Below are positions 62,078 through 64,000 of a stretch of DNA of 64,000 nucleotides, one piece after another. The stretch is from contig CALSFV010000002.1 of assembly GCA_943737045.1 (NCBI GenBank), positions 1,240,001-1,304,000 of the forward strand, given 5' to 3'. Origin of the DNA: Parapristionchus giblindavisi (taxonomy: Eukaryota; Nematoda; Chromadorea; Rhabditida; Diplogasteridae). Within the stretch, counting starts at the first letter, position 1; every line of letters starts with the position of its first letter. The translations under genes and the position numbers were made by a program. The notes beneath the pieces are model-generated. The model was not told the DNA's origin, ran no database searches, and worked only from the letters and a program-made list of their open reading frames with translations.

Positions 62078-63005
62078 CCTAACAATAAGTTCCTTTGAAT
62101 TTTGAGGACATTGAAGACTAATGTATCCACACGGCAGCTCACTGGATTGAAATTTCTACATTAAACTTGGCTTGAAGCCAACCAACACTGAAAAAATAAG
62201 CAAATTTTATTTGCATCGGGCCGGAGTCGAACCTACTAGGTTCGGATTGCCAGACAAAAGTAGTAGCCATTACGCAATGTCAGCATGTTTCAACTCTCGT
62301 TATAGTTACTGATAGCTCTAGTCAGATGTGCTTATACTTCGACGAACCGCAACGTGTCATTATGAAACGTTGCGGTTCCTCTACACTCTCGAACTTTTGC
62401 AATGAGCAGAGGAAGCCTAAGAATACGACGAAGACCCGCAACGAGATGCAGACACGACTTTGTCAAAGTAGCCGGTCTTCAATTTGTTCAAGTAGCTTGT
62501 CACGATCGTAAAAAAATTTCCTAGAAACGTCTATTTACGAAATTCTTCCCTGGTAGGGGACGAATTCCCTTGTCTATCTATAAGGGAAGAATTCCGTAAA
62601 GAGACCTTTCAAGCGAATAATTCTTTTATATTATATTTTTTTCAGTTTTCAGTGGGTAACGCGAAGGAATTTTTTTTCGAATGAAATTTCGACATAAATG
62701 TGTATAACTAATTGCAGTTATGCCAAAAATCCCATTCGAAATTTTTCATTTCGCAGAATTTACGTCGTTACGGCGGACGCATGTAACGCACATGTAACAC
62801 CTCATAAGCAATGGCGGCAATACAGCTGGTATTTATTATTCTTAGATTTAAATTCATCTGCTTCTTGTCTGTTCAGTGATCACCCTCTTCGTGTGCCTTG
62901 AATAACGAGTAAATAAATAACCTTGAATAAATAACCTTTACCTTTCTACCCTTACCTTGGCCGCAGCTCTAACCGATACCGACTATGCTTGCTTGATTGG
63001 CTGTT
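62078..63005. other. intergenic with tRNA-like and foldback fragments
   Basis: 62215-62290 (minus) has A-box-like TTGCGTAATGGCTAC and B box GGTTCGACTCC. 62340-62375 is a short palindrome around GAACCGCAACGT. 62560-62600 has inverted GGGAA.GAATTCC blocks like the element at 42943. No gene is recognised. Confidence 0.45.
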
Positions 63006-64000
63006 ATGAACAACTATTACATCTCCTATGAGCTGCAAGATACCGTATTGTTGTGCCAACATATTATCTATGCTATATCGACAATACTAAACATTTTGTC
63101 GTTTGTTTGTTTGTTCAAAGAAACTGCTCCGAATCAGAGAACATACAGAAACTACTTAATATGTATACAGGTGCGCATTTTCTAACCACATAAAATATAT
63201 TTATTTCCTTTATATTTTAATTATTATTATATTAATGATATTACAATAATATATTAATATTTTGTTATTTAGTATTTATTTAAATATATGCTTTAAGTGT
63301 CTGTGTGTTGTGAACGATTTCAATTTCGATGTGATGCTCCTCGTATTTCCGCTTTTCCCGACAATCGGCGCATACTCCACTGGTTTGTACAGGAAATTGG
63401 GCGTTTCCATCCATTATCAATTAGTTTGTTTTCGTCGGCTAAACTAGGCGATGCGAATGATTATTCAAAGGTGTCAATAGTAACAATGCTTGCGTGCACG
63501 GCAACTGCTTCTCTAACTTGCACAGTATACCGTCACCAAACGATCATCAGGCCTTCCAGCATGTTTAAGCTCAGAAAAGTTGGTCACTTTGACAGATTTA
63601 TAATAATTATTCAGTAGTAATAAGTAGAGTGTACAATTATATGCATGCACATTAATATTATAATGGAGAAAAAAATCTAATATAGTAAGTAGTGTGCTTC
63701 GTGGTGTTTAAAGGGAGCGTAACCTCACTCAATGGTCTCTTCATTGCGCACACTATTTCTCTGTTATCTAACAACGAGAGAACATTGCGCGTTGAAGAGA
63801 CCATTGAGTGAGGTTACGCTCCCTTTAAATTGGTCACGTTTACCGGCCACACTGCATATACAATTCAATCGTATTAATCATTCTCAGAGATACGTAATCG
63901 CTATTCAAGGCGGTTTAGTCATTTTGTATTCGATCGTAGTGATAGCCATTGTTGTTTATCCATTCGACGCATCACATTCCGACGAGATAATCGACCATGT
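63006..64000 (+). CDS. Sri-like serpentine chemoreceptor, 5' part (continues past the window)
   Basis: Exons 63006-63170, 63298-63423, 63471-63578 and 63888 onward, all in phase 0, running off the right edge. Visible: TM1 IIYAISTILNILSFVCLF followed by TYRNYLICIQ, then DVMLLVFPLFPTIGAYSTGL (the P.LFP..A.Y..G motif of the Sri class), then ACTATASLTCTVYRHQTII (the YRHQTI motif after TM3), then RYVIAIQGGLVILYSIVVIA and an acidic extracellular-type loop. The class call rests on the LFP and YRHQ motifs. The first ATG in the TM1 exon is used. A MITE-1 (63712-63824) lies in the third intron. It is likely a chemosensory GPCR in the ciliary membrane of sensory neurons (family knowledge). Confidence 0.82.
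63712..63824. mobile_element. MITE-1, intact
   Basis: TTAA at 63708-63711 and 63825-63828, perfect AGGGAGCGTAACCTCACTCA ends in inverse orientation. It lies in an intron of the Sri-like receptor. Confidence 0.92.

Overview
The window is eukaryotic and almost certainly nematode (Rhabditina-like). Evidence: compact genes made of many short GT-AG exons, often in conserved phase; a phospholipid scramblase pair of the scrm type; nematode-type serpentine chemoreceptors (Srh/Sri-like); and a dense population of short inverted-repeat DNA transposons. The sequence is AT-rich and repeats occupy much of the space between exons. Most genes had to be assembled exon by exon, because no single open frame covers them. 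The species cannot be named from the sequence.

Layout. 1-6 kb: a 5'-truncated non-LTR reverse transcriptase, pyrimidine-rich DNA and GCGGGCCCGC repeats. 6.1-19.3 kb: two phospholipid scramblase paralogs head to head (minus 9628-6085, plus 13636-19342), apparently an old inverted duplication whose centre lies near 12.5 kb. One arm carries a 1.85 kb TTAA foldback element, and the minus copy has a possible one-base frameshift. 20.8-36.9 kb: three paralogs of an unrecognised small multi-pass membrane protein family (plus 20826-24654, minus 32002-28391, plus 32784-36862) with the same exon plan. The last two are divergent across a foldback repeat, and one carries a duplicated exon.

38.5-59 kb: two convergent seven-transmembrane chemoreceptor genes (plus 38542-42668, minus 59042-54299). 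Between them lies a small two-exon minus-strand gene predicted to encode a 76-residue secreted, dibasic-processed, probably C-terminally amidated Pro/Arg-rich peptide, a candidate antimicrobial or neuropeptide-like effector. A 7.33 kb segment holding this peptide gene plus the 3' exons of both receptors is tandemly repeated at almost complete identity (41110-48441 and 48490-55820), with a 48 bp foldback at the junction. The peptide gene is therefore present twice, and each receptor has orphan duplicated exons. 60-64 kb: a second TTAA foldback and the 5' part of an Sri-like chemoreceptor running off the right edge.

Mobile DNA. At least three short families recur: a TTAA-flanked hairpin (here MITE-1, ends AGGGAGCG), a second TTAA family (MITE-2) and a family with CTCTGGTATTTTG ends (MITE-3). 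There are hAT-like elements with exact 8 bp target duplications, nested inside one another, and several long foldbacks carrying tRNA-like A/B-box sequences in their arms. Gene functions fit membrane lipid scrambling, chemosensation and possibly secreted defence or signalling. These are separate neighbouring loci and not an operon.
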